Assembly: GCF_022230955.1 (NCBI RefSeq)
Contig: NZ_JAKKFI010000051.1
Coordinates: 1 to 64,000, forward strand
Origin: Micromonospora cabrerizensis
Lineage (GTDB): Bacteria; Actinomycetota; Actinomycetes; Mycobacteriales; Micromonosporaceae
Direction: 5' to 3'
Length of the DNA: 64,000 nt
The position numbers were made by a program, and so were the translations under genes. Below the pieces are notes generated by a model. It was not told where the DNA came from and did no database searches. It was given only the letters and a program-made list of their open reading frames with translations. Positions 18,063 through 27,192 of the stretch are shown here, piece after piece (within the stretch, counting starts at the first letter, position 1; each line of letters opens with the position of its first letter).

Positions 18063-18100
18063 CGAACGGCGGCCCGCTGAATCAGTCGGACCGCCGTTCG
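18063..18100. terminator. bidirectional terminator between convergent genes
   Basis: CGAACGGCGG (18063-18072) and CCGCCGTTCG (18091-18100) form a perfect 10-bp stem, extended inside by CCG/CGG after one mismatch. It lies between the 3' ends of the beta-lactamase-like gene (plus) and cspA (minus), so it can stop transcription from both sides. Confidence 0.7.
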
Positions 18101-18111
18101 CAGAGCGTGGA

Positions 18112-18315
18112 TCAGAGCGGGCGGATGTTCTCCGCCTGCGGGCCCTTCTGGCCCTGGGTGATGTCGAACTCCACCTTCTGGTTCTCGTCGAGGCTGCGGA
18201 AGCCGCTCGCCGAGATCGCGGAGAAGTGGGCGAAGACGTCGGCGCCGCCGTCGTCCGGGCTGATGAAGCCGAAGCCCTTGTCGGCGTTGAACCACTTCAC
18301 GGTGCCTGTAGTCAT
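18112..18315 (-). CDS. cspA: cold shock protein CspA family
   Basis: A 67-residue single OB-fold (CSD) RNA chaperone. RNP1 reads KGFGFISPD and RNP2 DVFAHFSAI, both canonical. It starts [14 protein letters not shown] and ends [15 protein letters not shown] ([11 protein letters not shown]). ATG 18315 is preceded by GAAGGAG at a good distance. Full length for the family. A Rho-independent-type hairpin with a T-rich tail lies about 85 bp upstream (18400-18444) and could act as a leader attenuator, which would suit temperature-dependent expression. Confidence 0.95.
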   Translation of the reverse strand: MTTGTVKWFNADKGFGFISPDDGGADVFAHFSAISASGFRSLDENQKVEFDITQGQKGPQAENIRPL

Positions 18316-18399
18316 GTCTGCTCCTTCGCAGGCTGTCAGAGGCCGCACTGTGCGGACCCTTACGCCGCTGCGTTGATTACCCGCGTCGAAACGACACGA

Positions 18400-18444
18400 A
18401 AAACGAAAAGCGCCTGGATGGGTTTCAGATGCCCCATCAGGCGC
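18400..18444 (-). terminator. intrinsic terminator / possible cspA leader attenuator
   Basis: On the minus strand, GCGCCTGATGGG (from 18444) pairs with CCCATCCAGGCGC with one bulge, giving a 12-bp stem, followed at once by CTTTTCGTTTTTCG. This is the best T-tailed terminator in the window. It either ends the alcohol dehydrogenase transcript (stop at 18639) or sits in the cspA 5' leader. Confidence 0.7.
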
Positions 18445-18638
18445 CGGAAAACGTCTACGGAAATCAAAACTGCAACGGGGTTACCGTAGCACAGTGCGGT
18501 CGGCAGGCTGAGCCCGCGGGCTGACCCGGAGATACCGCGACTCCTCGATTCGGAAGCCCGAGCATCTCCGGGTGCGTGGCCGGAAGTCTGCGGAGGAAGG
18601 GCGAATGCCCGGCGTGGGTGATGGCCCCGATGCCCCGG

Positions 18639-19898
18639 TCAGTTACGCGTGAAGGGCCGGTCACTGTCTCTGCTCGGAGTCAGGACGTGTCGGGTCCGGT
18701 CCCCGGTCCAGGCCGCTTCGAGGATCGCGGTCAGGCTGGCGGTGTCGGTCGGGCCTGGATGGTTCTGGATCAGGCGGGTGACGCCACTGGCCATCTCCGC
18801 GAAGCGCGGGAGGTCGGCGCGTGCCACGCCGATGTCCGCCAAGGTGGGAGGGATGCCGATGTCGGCGAGGAGCCCGTCCAGCCAGGTGAGAAACGTGTCT
18901 GCGGCCTCGGCGTCCGAGGCGTCGGTCACGTCGAGCCCGCACACCCTGGCGAGGATGGCCAACCGGTCGCCGATGGCATCCCTTGCCGCGTCCAGCGCGT
19001 AGGGCAGCAGCAGGCCGACGCCCAGGCCGTGCGGCGTGTGCGTGGCGGCGCCGATGGGGTACTGGAGAGCGTGCGGAGCCGCGTTGCCCGCGTGGGAGAA
19101 GGCAAGCCCGGCCAGCATGGACCCGTAGGACATGTCCGCGCGCGCTTCCGTGTCGCCTCCGTCCCGGACAGCGCGACGCAGGCTACGGGCGATCCTCTCC
19201 GCGGCCAGGAGCGCGTAATGGTCGGTGATGGCGTTGCGGCCGAGGAACACCTGCTCCACCGGGTCGCGCGGTCCGTGGGCCCGGGGTCGCGCGGTGTAGC
19301 TCTCCACCGCGTGACACAACGCGTCGATGCCGGAGTGGGCGGTGACGGTCGCGGGGCAGGTGTAGGTGAGTTCGGGGTCGACGATGGCGAAGTCGGGCAC
19401 GATGTGGACGCTGGAAACCCCCACCTTCAGCTCGCGGTCCGGGTCGGTCAACACCGAGACCGGTGTGAGCTCGGAGCCGGTGCCTGACGTCGTCGGGACC
19501 GCGACGAGAGGCATCGTCGGCCCCGGCACCTTCGACTCGCCGTAGAAGTCGCGCGGCGTCCCGCCGTGGCGGCGGATGACGCCGACGATTTTGGCGAGGT
19601 CGATCACCGTGCCGCCCCCGATGGCGAGGATCACGTCGGCGTCCACCTCGGCGGCCGCCGAGACGGCCAGGGCGACGTCGGCGAGTGGCACGTCCGGAGT
19701 CGCGTCGGAGAACACCTCGACGGCCGTGACCTTCTGCCGCACGGCGGCGACGATGTCGGCCACGCCCGGCTGCCCCAGAAGAACCTGGTCGGTCACGATG
19801 AGGACTCGCGAGCCACTCTCGGCCACCACTCGTGGGATGTTCTGCGCGACCCCTTCGCCCACTATCAGCTGGCGTGGTCCGCGGACGGTCTCAAGCAT
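18639..19898 (-). CDS. iron-containing alcohol dehydrogenase
   Basis: A 419-residue group III metal-dependent alcohol dehydrogenase, NAD(P)-linked. The nucleotide loop is IGGGTVIDLAKIVG (near 97) and PTTSGTGSELTPVSV follows (near 139). Metal ligands are expected in PDFAIVDP, SGIDALCHAVESY, SHAGNAAPHAL and HTPHGLGVGLLLP, all intact. Start ATG 19898 has GGAGAGG upstream. It lies downstream of, and on the same strand as, the aldehyde dehydrogenase (153-bp gap), so the pair can take an alcohol through an aldehyde to an acid, probably the imported substrate of the ABC system. The natural alcohol is unknown; maleylacetate reductase-like roles are less likely given the PTTSGTGSE motif. Confidence 0.9.
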   Translation of the reverse strand: MLETVRGPRQLIVGEGVAQNIPRVVAESGSRVLIVTDQVLLGQPGVADIVAAVRQKVTAVEVFSDATPDVPLADVALAVSAAAEVDADVILAIGGGTVIDLAKIVGVIRRHGGTPRDFYGESKVPGPTMPLVAVPTTSGTGSELTPVSVLTDPDRELKVGVSSVHIVPDFAIVDPELTYTCPATVTAHSGIDALCHAVESYTARPRAHGPRDPVEQVFLGRNAITDHYALLAAERIARSLRRAVRDGGDTEARADMSYGSMLAGLAFSHAGNAAPHALQYPIGAATHTPHGLGVGLLLPYALDAARDAIGDRLAILARVCGLDVTDASDAEAADTFLTWLDGLLADIGIPPTLADIGVARADLPRFAEMASGVTRLIQNHPGPTDTASLTAILEAAWTGDRTRHVLTPSRDSDRPFTRN

Positions 19899-20051
19899 GG
19901 TCGGTGCCTCTCCGGAACGTCGGCGGGGATGTGCTGGGCGGACGTCCAGGTCACCTGCGAGACCGGGACGGCGTCGGCGGGTGGAGGCCGCTGAGGTCGT
20001 GTGTGCACAGGGCGCGGTGATTCTCGGCGGGTGCCCGCCGCAGCAGGCCGG

Positions 20052-21512
20052 TCACGGTAGGTCGATCGCCGCGTAGGTGAGGTCGAGGTATTCGAGGATG
20101 CCCTCGTGCGACCCCTCCTTGCCGATCCCGGACTGCTTCACGCCTCCGAACGGAGCTGACGGGTCCGATATCAGGCCACGGTTGATGCCGACCATCCCGG
20201 TGTCCAGCCCCTCGGTGAAACGGAGCGCCCGCTGGAGGTCACGGGTGAAGATGTATCCGACCAGGCCGTGTTCGGTGTCGTTGGCCTTCGCCAGCACCTC
20301 GTCGTCGGAAGTGAACGAGATGATCGGCGCCACCGGGCCGAAGATCTCCGCCCTGAGCATCCGGGCGTCTTCGGGCACGTCGACGAGGACCGTGGGCGGA
20401 TAGAAGTGGCCCGGCCCACCCGGGCGCTCGCCGCCCACCAGGACCCGGGCGCCGCGACCGACCGCGTCGGCGACGAGTTCGTCGATGTTGGCGACCGAGG
20501 CCTCGTCGATCAACGCCCCGACGTCCACGCCGTCGTCGAGACCATGGCCCACCGAAAGCGCGCCCATCCGCTCGGCGAAGCGCGCCGTGAACTCCTCGCG
20601 CACCGGTTCCTCGACGTAGATCCGGTTGGCCGCGATGCAGGACTCCCCGATGTTGCGCATCTTGGCCACCATGGCGCCGTCGAGCGCCACGTCCAGGTCA
20701 GCGTCCGCACACACGATCAAGGCCGCGTTGCCGCCCAGCTCCATCGAGGTACGCAGCACGTTGTCCGCGGCCTGTCGGAGCAGCACGCGCCCGACCTCGG
20801 TCGACCCGGTGAACGACAGCTTGCGGGTCCGACTGTCGGCCAGCAGTGCCGAGACCACCGTGCCGGAACGCTTGGTGGTTACCACGTTGACGACGCCCGG
20901 GGGAACGCCGACCTCCTCCATGATGCGGGCCAGGAACAGCATGGTGAGTGGCGTCTGGCCTGCTGGCTTGGTGATCGTCGTGCAGCCCGCAGCCAGCGCG
21001 GGAGCGATCTTGCGGGCACCCATGGCCAACGGGAAGTTCCAGGGCGTCACGAAGACGCACGGCCCGACCGGCTTCGGCACGGTGAGGATGCGGTATCCAC
21101 CTGCGGGAGCGGTGCTGTAGCGCCCCTCGACGCGCACCGCCTCCTCGGCGAACCAACGGAAGAACTCGGCGCCGTAGGCCACCTCTCCCCGAGCCTCGGC
21201 GAGCGGCTTGCCCATCTCGAGCGTTATCAGCCGGGCGACCTCCTCGGATCGCTCGGTCAGAGCCCGATACGTCGCGGTCAACAACTCTGACCGTTTCCGC
21301 GGCGGGGTGGCCGCCCACTGCGCCATTGCCGTGCTCGCCGCGTCCAGAGCGGCGAGCCCGTCATCGATGTCGGCGTCCGCCACCTCGGCGATGGTCTTGC
21401 CGGTGGCCGGGTCCTCGACGGCAAAGGTGGCTCCGCTTGCGGCGTCGCGCCAGGCGTCGCCGATCCGAAGCCGCCGGTGCTCGGGGGCCAGGACGTTCAT
21501 CGGGTCACTCAT
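20052..21512 (-). CDS. NAD(P)-dependent aldehyde dehydrogenase, succinate-semialdehyde type
   Basis: A 486-residue ALDH. The cofactor-binding segment FVTPWNFPLAMGARKIAPAL is near 155, the KPAGQTPLT lysine near 180, and FTGSTEVGRVLL near 232. The catalytic glutamate motif MELGGNAALIV is near 255, and the catalytic cysteine lies in NIGESCIAANRI near 289; the usual neighbour is GQxC, here GESC. FGPVAPIISF and the C-terminal FGGVKQSGIGKEGSHEG are as in GabD-type enzymes. Start ATG 21512 has AGGAGG. Acts with the adjacent Fe-ADH on an aldehyde intermediate, releasing an acid for central metabolism. Exact substrate unproven. Confidence 0.88.
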   Translation of the reverse strand: MSDPMNVLAPEHRRLRIGDAWRDAASGATFAVEDPATGKTIAEVADADIDDGLAALDAASTAMAQWAATPPRKRSELLTATYRALTERSEEVARLITLEMGKPLAEARGEVAYGAEFFRWFAEEAVRVEGRYSTAPAGGYRILTVPKPVGPCVFVTPWNFPLAMGARKIAPALAAGCTTITKPAGQTPLTMLFLARIMEEVGVPPGVVNVVTTKRSGTVVSALLADSRTRKLSFTGSTEVGRVLLRQAADNVLRTSMELGGNAALIVCADADLDVALDGAMVAKMRNIGESCIAANRIYVEEPVREEFTARFAERMGALSVGHGLDDGVDVGALIDEASVANIDELVADAVGRGARVLVGGERPGGPGHFYPPTVLVDVPEDARMLRAEIFGPVAPIISFTSDDEVLAKANDTEHGLVGYIFTRDLQRALRFTEGLDTGMVGINRGLISDPSAPFGGVKQSGIGKEGSHEGILEYLDLTYAAIDLP

Positions 21513-21757
21513 CGCGTCGCCTCCTGTGATCTTGTTGGTGATGTCCGGGGGCCTCAGCCGTCGAGCTGTGCGCGTGGACGGGTCACCCGCCCTCGTCGGG
21601 AACGAGGTTGCCGAGCGGGTCGAATGTGGCCCTGGCCCTGTCCGTAGGGCGACGCCCGCGCCACCGATCGCCTTCTCGGGCCACGGCCGTCTCGGCGCCG
21701 TCAGGTCTGGCCCGCCGAGCCTCGCGGGGGCGCATGGTGCCGTCGCCGCCGTCCCGC

Positions 21758-22834
21758 TTACCGCCCAGCCTCGGACAACGACAGCCCGGTGCCCGCGTCG
21801 AACAGGTGCGCACGGTCCAGGTCGACCGTGACGGTCAGCCGCTCGCCCGGCGTACCGGTGACGGTGGGTCGTGCCTTGACCTTGACGATCTCCGTTCCCA
21901 CCCGGACGTCGACCACCGTCCGGTCACCGAGCGGCTCGAGCCCGTAGAGCTCACCCGACAACGACGCGTCCCCACGCTGCTCGACGGACAGGTCCTCCGC
22001 GCGCAGGCCCAAGAGCAGCGCACGACCGTCCTCGGCCGTGGTCCAGCGGGGCCGTGGCAGCGTCCAGCCTTCCGCACCGACCAGACGATCTCCCTCGGCG
22101 CGGCAGGCGAGCAGGCTGATCGGTGGGCTCCCGACGAATCCCGCGACCCACTTGTTGGCGGGACGCTCGTACACCTCGGTCGGTGTTCCGACCTGTTGCA
22201 CCTTTCCCTCCTTGAGGACGGCGACCTGGTCGGCCATGGACAGGGCCTCGACCTGGTCGTTGGTCACGTAGACGAAGGTCGCTCCGAGGCTCCGGTGGAT
22301 GCGGGTGAGCTCGGTGCGCATCTCGACGCGCAGCTTGAGGTCGAGATTCGTCAGCGGCTCGTCCATGAGGAACGCGCGCGGCCGACGGACCAGCGCCCGG
22401 GCCAGGGCGACCCGCTGCATCTCACCGCCCGACAACTGCGCGGGACGACGCTGCAGCAGACGTTCGATGTGCAGCAGACTCGACATCTGCTCGACGGCAG
22501 CGGCGATCTCACTCGACGAACAGCGGCGTGCCCGCAGCGGCGAGGCGATGTTCTCGTACACCGTGTGTCGCGGGTAGAGGGCGTAGCTCTGGAAGACCAT
22601 CGCCAGGTCGCGGGCGGCCGGGGCGTCACCGGTCGCGTCCCTGCCGCCCAGATGCACCGACCCGGCGTCCAGCTTCTCCAGGCCGGCGATTGCTCGCAGG
22701 GTCGTCGTCTTGCCTGCCCCGGACGGCCCGAGCACGACGAAGAACGAGCCGTCCGGCACGTCCAGCGTCACCCCGTCCAGGGCCTGGACTTTCCCGAAGG
22801 ACTTGCGCAGCCCTTGCACTGCCACGGTTCCCAT
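21758..22834 (-). CDS. ABC transporter ATPase (MalK/UgpC type) with altered H-loop
   Basis: A 358-residue cytoplasmic ATPase of a carbohydrate ABC importer. Walker A GPSGAGKTT, Q-loop MVFQSYALYP, signature LSGGEMQRVALARAL and Walker B FLMDEPLTNLD are intact, and the C-terminal OB-type regulatory domain is present. The switch position reads YVTNDQVEA: the invariant H-loop histidine is asparagine, whereas the adjacent paralogue (22834-23901) has YVTHDQVEA. The pair therefore probably forms an asymmetric heterodimer with one consensus and one weakened ATP site. The ATG overlaps the previous stop by one base (TGATG). Confidence 0.9.
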   Translation of the reverse strand: MGTVAVQGLRKSFGKVQALDGVTLDVPDGSFFVVLGPSGAGKTTTLRAIAGLEKLDAGSVHLGGRDATGDAPAARDLAMVFQSYALYPRHTVYENIASPLRARRCSSSEIAAAVEQMSSLLHIERLLQRRPAQLSGGEMQRVALARALVRRPRAFLMDEPLTNLDLKLRVEMRTELTRIHRSLGATFVYVTNDQVEALSMADQVAVLKEGKVQQVGTPTEVYERPANKWVAGFVGSPPISLLACRAEGDRLVGAEGWTLPRPRWTTAEDGRALLLGLRAEDLSVEQRGDASLSGELYGLEPLGDRTVVDVRVGTEIVKVKARPTVTGTPGERLTVTVDLDRAHLFDAGTGLSLSEAGR

Positions 22835-23901
22835 CAGGCCACCAGCTCTTCCGTGCTCACGTCGTAGACCGCCGGGGTCCCGCCGGTGTGCCGTAGCCCG
22901 ACCTTTGCGTCAGTGGCGAAACGGACAGTCGGTGGCATCCGCACCCGTACGTCGCGCTGGCCGCCGTGGTCGACCACGTAGATGATCTCGTCGCCCAGCC
23001 ACTCCACCGAGACCACGCGGGCCGGGACCGACTCTTCCGCCCCTGGTTCTGCGACCTCCAGCGCCTCCGGCCGTACGCCGGCGACAAGGCGACGGTCGCG
23101 CGGCAGGCCTGGCGGTGGCGTGAGGACCAGCCCGCCCTGACTGCGCAGCTTCCCGTCGGCCACCTCGACCTCGATGAGGTTCATCGGCGGCGAGCCGATG
23201 AATGCGGCGCAGAAGAGACTCGCCGGACGGTCGTAGACCTCCAGCGGCGTGCCGATCTGCTCGACGCGGCCCTTGTTGAGGATGGCGATCCGGTGACCGA
23301 GCGACATCGCCTCGACCTGGTCGTGGGTGACGTAGACCATCGTCGCCCCCAGCTCACCCTGCAGGTGCTTGATCTCCGTGCGCATGTCCGCCCTCAGCTC
23401 CGCGTCCAGATTGGTGAGGGGTTCGTCCATGAGGAATGCGCGCGGGCGTCGCACCAGGGCGCGAGCCAGCGCCACGCGCTGCTGCTCACCGCCGGACAGC
23501 TGGCGTGGTCGCCGGTCCATCAGCGGACCGAGCCGCATCAGCCGGGCGGCCTCGTTGACCCGCTCGTGCACCTCCGGCTTGGGCAGTCCCTCGGCCCGCA
23601 GGGGGAACGCCAGGTTGTCGCGGGTCTTCAGATGCGGGTAGAGGGCATAGAACTGGAACACCATGGCGATGTCGCGCTCGGCGGGCGGCAGGTCGTTGAC
23701 CAGCGTCTCGCCGATGCGGATATCACCCGCCGTCTGCCTCTCCAGGCCGGCTATGGCCCGCAGCGTGGTGGTCTTGCCGCATCCCGAGGGGCCGAGCATC
23801 ACGAACAGCTCGCCGTCACCGATGGACAGGTCCACGTGATCAACTGCGACGGTCCCGTCCGGGTAGCGCTTGTGCAGGGCGGTCACCTCGATGCCGGCCA
23901 T
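22834..23901 (-). CDS. ABC transporter ATPase (MalK/UgpC type)
   Basis: A 355-residue carbohydrate-importer ATPase. Walker A GPSGCGKTT, MVFQFYALYPHL, signature LSGGEQQRVALARAL, Walker B FLMDEPLTNLD and an intact H-loop (YVTHDQVEAMS) are all visible, followed by the regulatory OB domain (GVRPEALEVAEPG). Start ATG 23901 (MAGIEVTALHKRYPDG) overlaps the stop of the permease gene by one base. A longer upstream reading in this frame exists but merely crosses the permease gene out of frame. Two adjacent ATPases in one operon recall the GlpS/GlpT pair of the rhizobial glycerol importer. Confidence 0.92.
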   Translation of the reverse strand: MAGIEVTALHKRYPDGTVAVDHVDLSIGDGELFVMLGPSGCGKTTTLRAIAGLERQTAGDIRIGETLVNDLPPAERDIAMVFQFYALYPHLKTRDNLAFPLRAEGLPKPEVHERVNEAARLMRLGPLMDRRPRQLSGGEQQRVALARALVRRPRAFLMDEPLTNLDAELRADMRTEIKHLQGELGATMVYVTHDQVEAMSLGHRIAILNKGRVEQIGTPLEVYDRPASLFCAAFIGSPPMNLIEVEVADGKLRSQGGLVLTPPPGLPRDRRLVAGVRPEALEVAEPGAEESVPARVVSVEWLGDEIIYVVDHGGQRDVRVRMPPTVRFATDAKVGLRHTGGTPAVYDVSTEELVA

Positions 23902-24812
23902 CAGCGTCGCACCGCCCCGAGCGTCACACCGGCGATGAGGTGCTTGCGTACCAGGTAGGCGAAGACGAGCACCGGCAGGGCGAACACCACGGAGGCGGCG
24001 GCCACGAGACCCCAGTCCGTGGTGGTGCCGCCGATCAGGCCGGCGATGGCGGGTGGGGCCGTCCGGACGTCGTCGCTGGAGGTGAGGAAGGTGGCGAACA
24101 CGAACTCGTTCCACGAGAAGATGAGTGCGAAGACCGCCGTCGCGGCGATGCCGGGCACGAGCAGGGGAAGGGTGAATCGCCGGAACGCCTGCAAACGGGT
24201 GTAGCCGTCGAGCATGGCGGCATCCTCGTACTCCGCGGGCACCTCGTCGACGAACCCCTTCATCATCCAGATCGTGAACGGGACGTTGAACGCGCTGTAG
24301 ATGAGGATCAGGCCGAGCTTGTTGTCGATGAGTCCGACCTGGCGGTACATGAGGAAGATCGGGATCACGACCACCACGGGCGGCATGAAGCGCGTGGAGA
24401 GGATGAAGAACAGTTGGTCCTTCTTGGCCTTCACGGCGAAGCGTGAGTAGGCCCAGGCCGCCGGGACCCCCAGCACGGTTGCCAGCACCGTGGAAGCTCC
24501 GGCGACCACGACCGAGTTGAGGAACGAGACGGACAGGGCTGAGCGACCGCCGTCGGGGTCGACGAACACGTCCCTGTAATGGTCCAGAGTGATCGTGAAG
24601 TCGAAGAACTTGGCCGGGATGGCGTAGACGTCCCGGTTCTCCTTGATGGACGTCTCGATCATCCACAGCACCGGGAAGAGCATCACGACGGCCAGCAGGG
24701 TCAGCAGCGCGACCTCCAGCACGGAGCGGCCTCGGCCGCCACGGCGGCGTGCGGGGGGCGTGTGATCCCGGGCAGGACCTGTGGCCACGGCCTCGTCGAC
24801 GGAGACGGCCAT
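23901..24812 (-). CDS. carbohydrate ABC transporter permease (MalG type)
   Basis: A 303-residue inner-membrane subunit with six predicted segments (first VALLTLLAVVMLFPVLWMIE). The EAA loop that contacts the ATPase is EYEDAAMLDGYTRLQAFRRF, close to the end, followed by TLPLLVPGIAATAVFALIFS. The FVDEVPAEYEDAA motif is typical of MalG/UgpE. Start ATG 24812; stop overlaps the next gene's start (TGATG). It forms the transmembrane channel with the partner at 24812-25762. Confidence 0.92.
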   Translation of the reverse strand: MAVSVDEAVATGPARDHTPPARRRGGRGRSVLEVALLTLLAVVMLFPVLWMIETSIKENRDVYAIPAKFFDFTITLDHYRDVFVDPDGGRSALSVSFLNSVVVAGASTVLATVLGVPAAWAYSRFAVKAKKDQLFFILSTRFMPPVVVVIPIFLMYRQVGLIDNKLGLILIYSAFNVPFTIWMMKGFVDEVPAEYEDAAMLDGYTRLQAFRRFTLPLLVPGIAATAVFALIFSWNEFVFATFLTSSDDVRTAPPAIAGLIGGTTTDWGLVAAASVVFALPVLVFAYLVRKHLIAGVTLGAVRR

Positions 24813-25762
24813 CAGCCCTCCTTGAGCTTGTTCAGGTAGCGCAGGTAGAACTGCGTGAGGACGATGACGACGAGGACCATGAGGATCCCGTACGCCGAAG
24901 CGGTTCCGGTGTTGAAGCCCAGGAACGCGACCTTGTAGATGTGGAACGACAACGTCTCGGTGGAGACACCCGGGCCGCCGTTGGTGAGGATGTAGACCAG
25001 GTCGAACAGCCGGAAGGCCTCGATGGCCCGGAACATCACGGCAATGAGAAGCAGTGGCCATACCAGCGGAAGAGTGATGGTGCGGAACCGGAACCACTCG
25101 GACGCCCGGTCGATCGAGGCGGCCTCGTACAGGTACTTGGGAACCGCGGTGAGGCCCGCGAGTGCGATGAGCATGATGAACGGCGTCCATTGCCAGGTGT
25201 CGACCACGACCAGGGAGAGCAGTGCCGTTCGCTGTCGGGTGAGCCACTCCACCTGGCCCAGGCCGACCGAGCCGAGCATGCTGTTGACCACACCGAACTG
25301 CGCGTCGAGCATGAATCGCCAGAACAGCCCGACCACGACCGGCGACAGCATCATCGGCACCAGGAACAGGGTGGTCAGCACTCCTCGCCCGTGCGTGCGC
25401 CGTGAGATCAGGTAGGCGATGCCGAATCCGAGCACGGTCTGCAGGCCGACCGCACCGACCACGTAGATCAACGTCGTCAGGGCCCTCGTGTGGACCTGCG
25501 CCGACGTCAGGATGGCCGTGTAGTTCCCGAAGCCGACGAAATTGGCGGGCCCTCCGCGGGTGGCCGAGTAGTCGGTGAAAGACAGGTACAACGCCCACAG
25601 CAACGGGAACACCGACATGGCGAGCAACAGCAGCAGCGCGGGGGAGATGAAGGCCACGGCGAGCCCGCGGTCGCCCAGCCGGCGGGACCGGCCCGGAGCA
25701 GGTGGCGCCGCAGACGCCACCTGCCCGGGACGGTCGGTCGTCAGAGGGACGTGGTCACTCAC
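24812..25762 (-). CDS. carbohydrate ABC transporter permease (MalF type)
   Basis: A 316-residue inner-membrane subunit, six predicted segments (first LAVAFISPALLLLLAMSVFP). The conserved EAA loop is YLYEAASIDRASEWFRFRTI, followed by TLPLVWPLLLIAVMFRAIEA; FRLFDLVYILTNGGPG is the classic MalF/UgpA C-terminal signature. The GTG start at 25762 overlaps the stop of the binding-protein gene by four bases (GTGA), indicating translational coupling. Confidence 0.92.
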   Translation of the reverse strand: MSDHVPLTTDRPGQVASAAPPAPGRSRRLGDRGLAVAFISPALLLLLAMSVFPLLWALYLSFTDYSATRGGPANFVGFGNYTAILTSAQVHTRALTTLIYVVGAVGLQTVLGFGIAYLISRRTHGRGVLTTLFLVPMMLSPVVVGLFWRFMLDAQFGVVNSMLGSVGLGQVEWLTRQRTALLSLVVVDTWQWTPFIMLIALAGLTAVPKYLYEAASIDRASEWFRFRTITLPLVWPLLLIAVMFRAIEAFRLFDLVYILTNGGPGVSTETLSFHIYKVAFLGFNTGTASAYGILMVLVVIVLTQFYLRYLNKLKEG

Positions 25763-27192
25763 AGTCCGCCGCCGCCCTTGCGGCCACTCGAGTCGAGGAC
25801 GCCCTGCTGCTCCTTGGCGATGTCGTCGAGCGCATCCTTCGGCTTCTTCGCGCCGTTGAGAGCCGCGTTCACATTGGTGTTCTCGATGTTGACGAGGCGC
25901 GCGTACTCCGGAACGTTCCACATGTCCCGCATCCGCGGGACCGAGTCGGTGTACACCTGGTTGAACGGCCCGGCATTGAGGAACTCGGGCGACTCCAGGG
26001 CGTCCGTACGCGATGGCACACCGCCAGCCGCTGCCCACTTCTTCTGGACATCAGCGCGCTCGAACCATTCCATGAAGTTCAGTGCCTCGGCCTGGTTTGC
26101 CGTGGAGGAGTAGGCCGACACGTGCATTCCCATACCGCCGAGAGGGACCAGGTTGGTCTTCTGACTCGGCAGGGTGGCAAAACCCAGCTTGTCGAGAATC
26201 TGCTCCCGCGTGGTGCCGAGCGTCGACTGCTTCGGATCGAGCAGGCCGCCGCTCGCGGCGATCCAGTTGAACGCGATACATGCCTTGCCCTGGGCGACCG
26301 CCGCGTTCACCTCGTCGATGAACCAGTTGCCGGAGCCCTTCGCGGTCAGCGGCTTCATCTTGTTGACCAGGACGTCCATCGCCTCCTGGCCCGCAGCGTC
26401 GTTGAGGACACCATCGATCTTTCGCGTCTTGGAGTCCCAGAGGTTGCCGCCGTAGACGCCGTTGACCGTGTTGTAGGTGACGGCCGCGGCGTCGGAGCCG
26501 TTGGCCTGGTGGAATGCCAGCCCGCTGACGCCGGGGTTCTCCGACTGGCACTTCTCGGCGGCTGAGATCATCTGGTCCCAGGTCTGCGGTGGCTTGTCGC
26601 CGATCAGGTCCTTGCGGTAGATCATCGTCCAGGTGTCGCCGAGCAGCGGCAGCCCGTACAGGCTGGCGTTCTCGTCGCGCTTGCCGGTCTCCGCCTGGGG
26701 ATACTGGCCGTAGGCCGCCAGGAGGTACGGGTTGTAGGCCTCGACGTCGATGTTCTTCTTGACGAAGTCGGTGAGGTCGAGGATGTTGCCGTTCGTCACG
26801 GCCTCACCGATGTGTTGCGAGTCCAGGATCGCGATGTCGAAGTCCGTCTTGCGTGCCGCGAACTGGGTGAACATGGCGTCGTGCCAGTTCGCGTTGGGCA
26901 CGGTGTTGACCTTGATGGTCGCGTTCGGCCGCTCCTTCTTGTACTCCGCGTTCGCGAAGGTCTCGAGCGCCTTGGCGGGGGGCCAGTCGAACCAGATGAA
27001 GCTGAGGGTCAGCGGGTCCTTGGTGAGCTCCGGGATGGTCGCCGGCGCCTTGGGGGCGCTCGCCTTCGCGCCGTCGTCCTTGTCACCGCCGCAAGCTGTC
27101 ATGGTGGTGGCCACCAGCAGCATGGCCGCCGTCGCCAGCCGCACCTTTCGACCGGGAGCGGATGTTCGTCCTGTTCGCTGTGGATGCCGCAT
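25759..27192 (-). CDS. ABC transporter substrate-binding lipoprotein
   Basis: A 477-residue family 1 solute-binding protein. The signal peptide ends in a lipobox (VATTMTACGG), so the mature protein is anchored through Cys near 34. The mature part shows LTLSFIWFDWPPAKALETFA, then FDIAILDSQHIGEAVTNGNI and later WFERADVQKKWAAAGGVPSR, a motif typical of sugar/polyol binding proteins. It is first in a five-gene importer operon (27192 to 21758). Neighbouring oxidoreductases suggest a polyol, ether or alcohol ligand, but the sequence does not identify it. Confidence 0.9.
   Translation of the reverse strand: MRHPQRTGRTSAPGRKVRLATAAMLLVATTMTACGGDKDDGAKASAPKAPATIPELTKDPLTLSFIWFDWPPAKALETFANAEYKKERPNATIKVNTVPNANWHDAMFTQFAARKTDFDIAILDSQHIGEAVTNGNILDLTDFVKKNIDVEAYNPYLLAAYGQYPQAETGKRDENASLYGLPLLGDTWTMIYRKDLIGDKPPQTWDQMISAAEKCQSENPGVSGLAFHQANGSDAAAVTYNTVNGVYGGNLWDSKTRKIDGVLNDAAGQEAMDVLVNKMKPLTAKGSGNWFIDEVNAAVAQGKACIAFNWIAASGGLLDPKQSTLGTTREQILDKLGFATLPSQKTNLVPLGGMGMHVSAYSSTANQAEALNFMEWFERADVQKKWAAAGGVPSRTDALESPEFLNAGPFNQVYTDSVPRMRDMWNVPEYARLVNIENTNVNAALNGAKKPKDALDDIAKEQQGVLDSSGRKGGGGL

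Noticed and set aside
21583..21813. Short minus-strand frame ending RATFDPLGNLVPDEGG, which resembles the tail of FAD-linked oxidases
   Set aside because: Only the last dozen residues look protein-like; too short to support a remnant call.
23902..24666. N-terminal extension of the ATPase gene to 610 codons
   Set aside because: The extra part reads the permease gene out of frame; ATG 23901 matches the family start.
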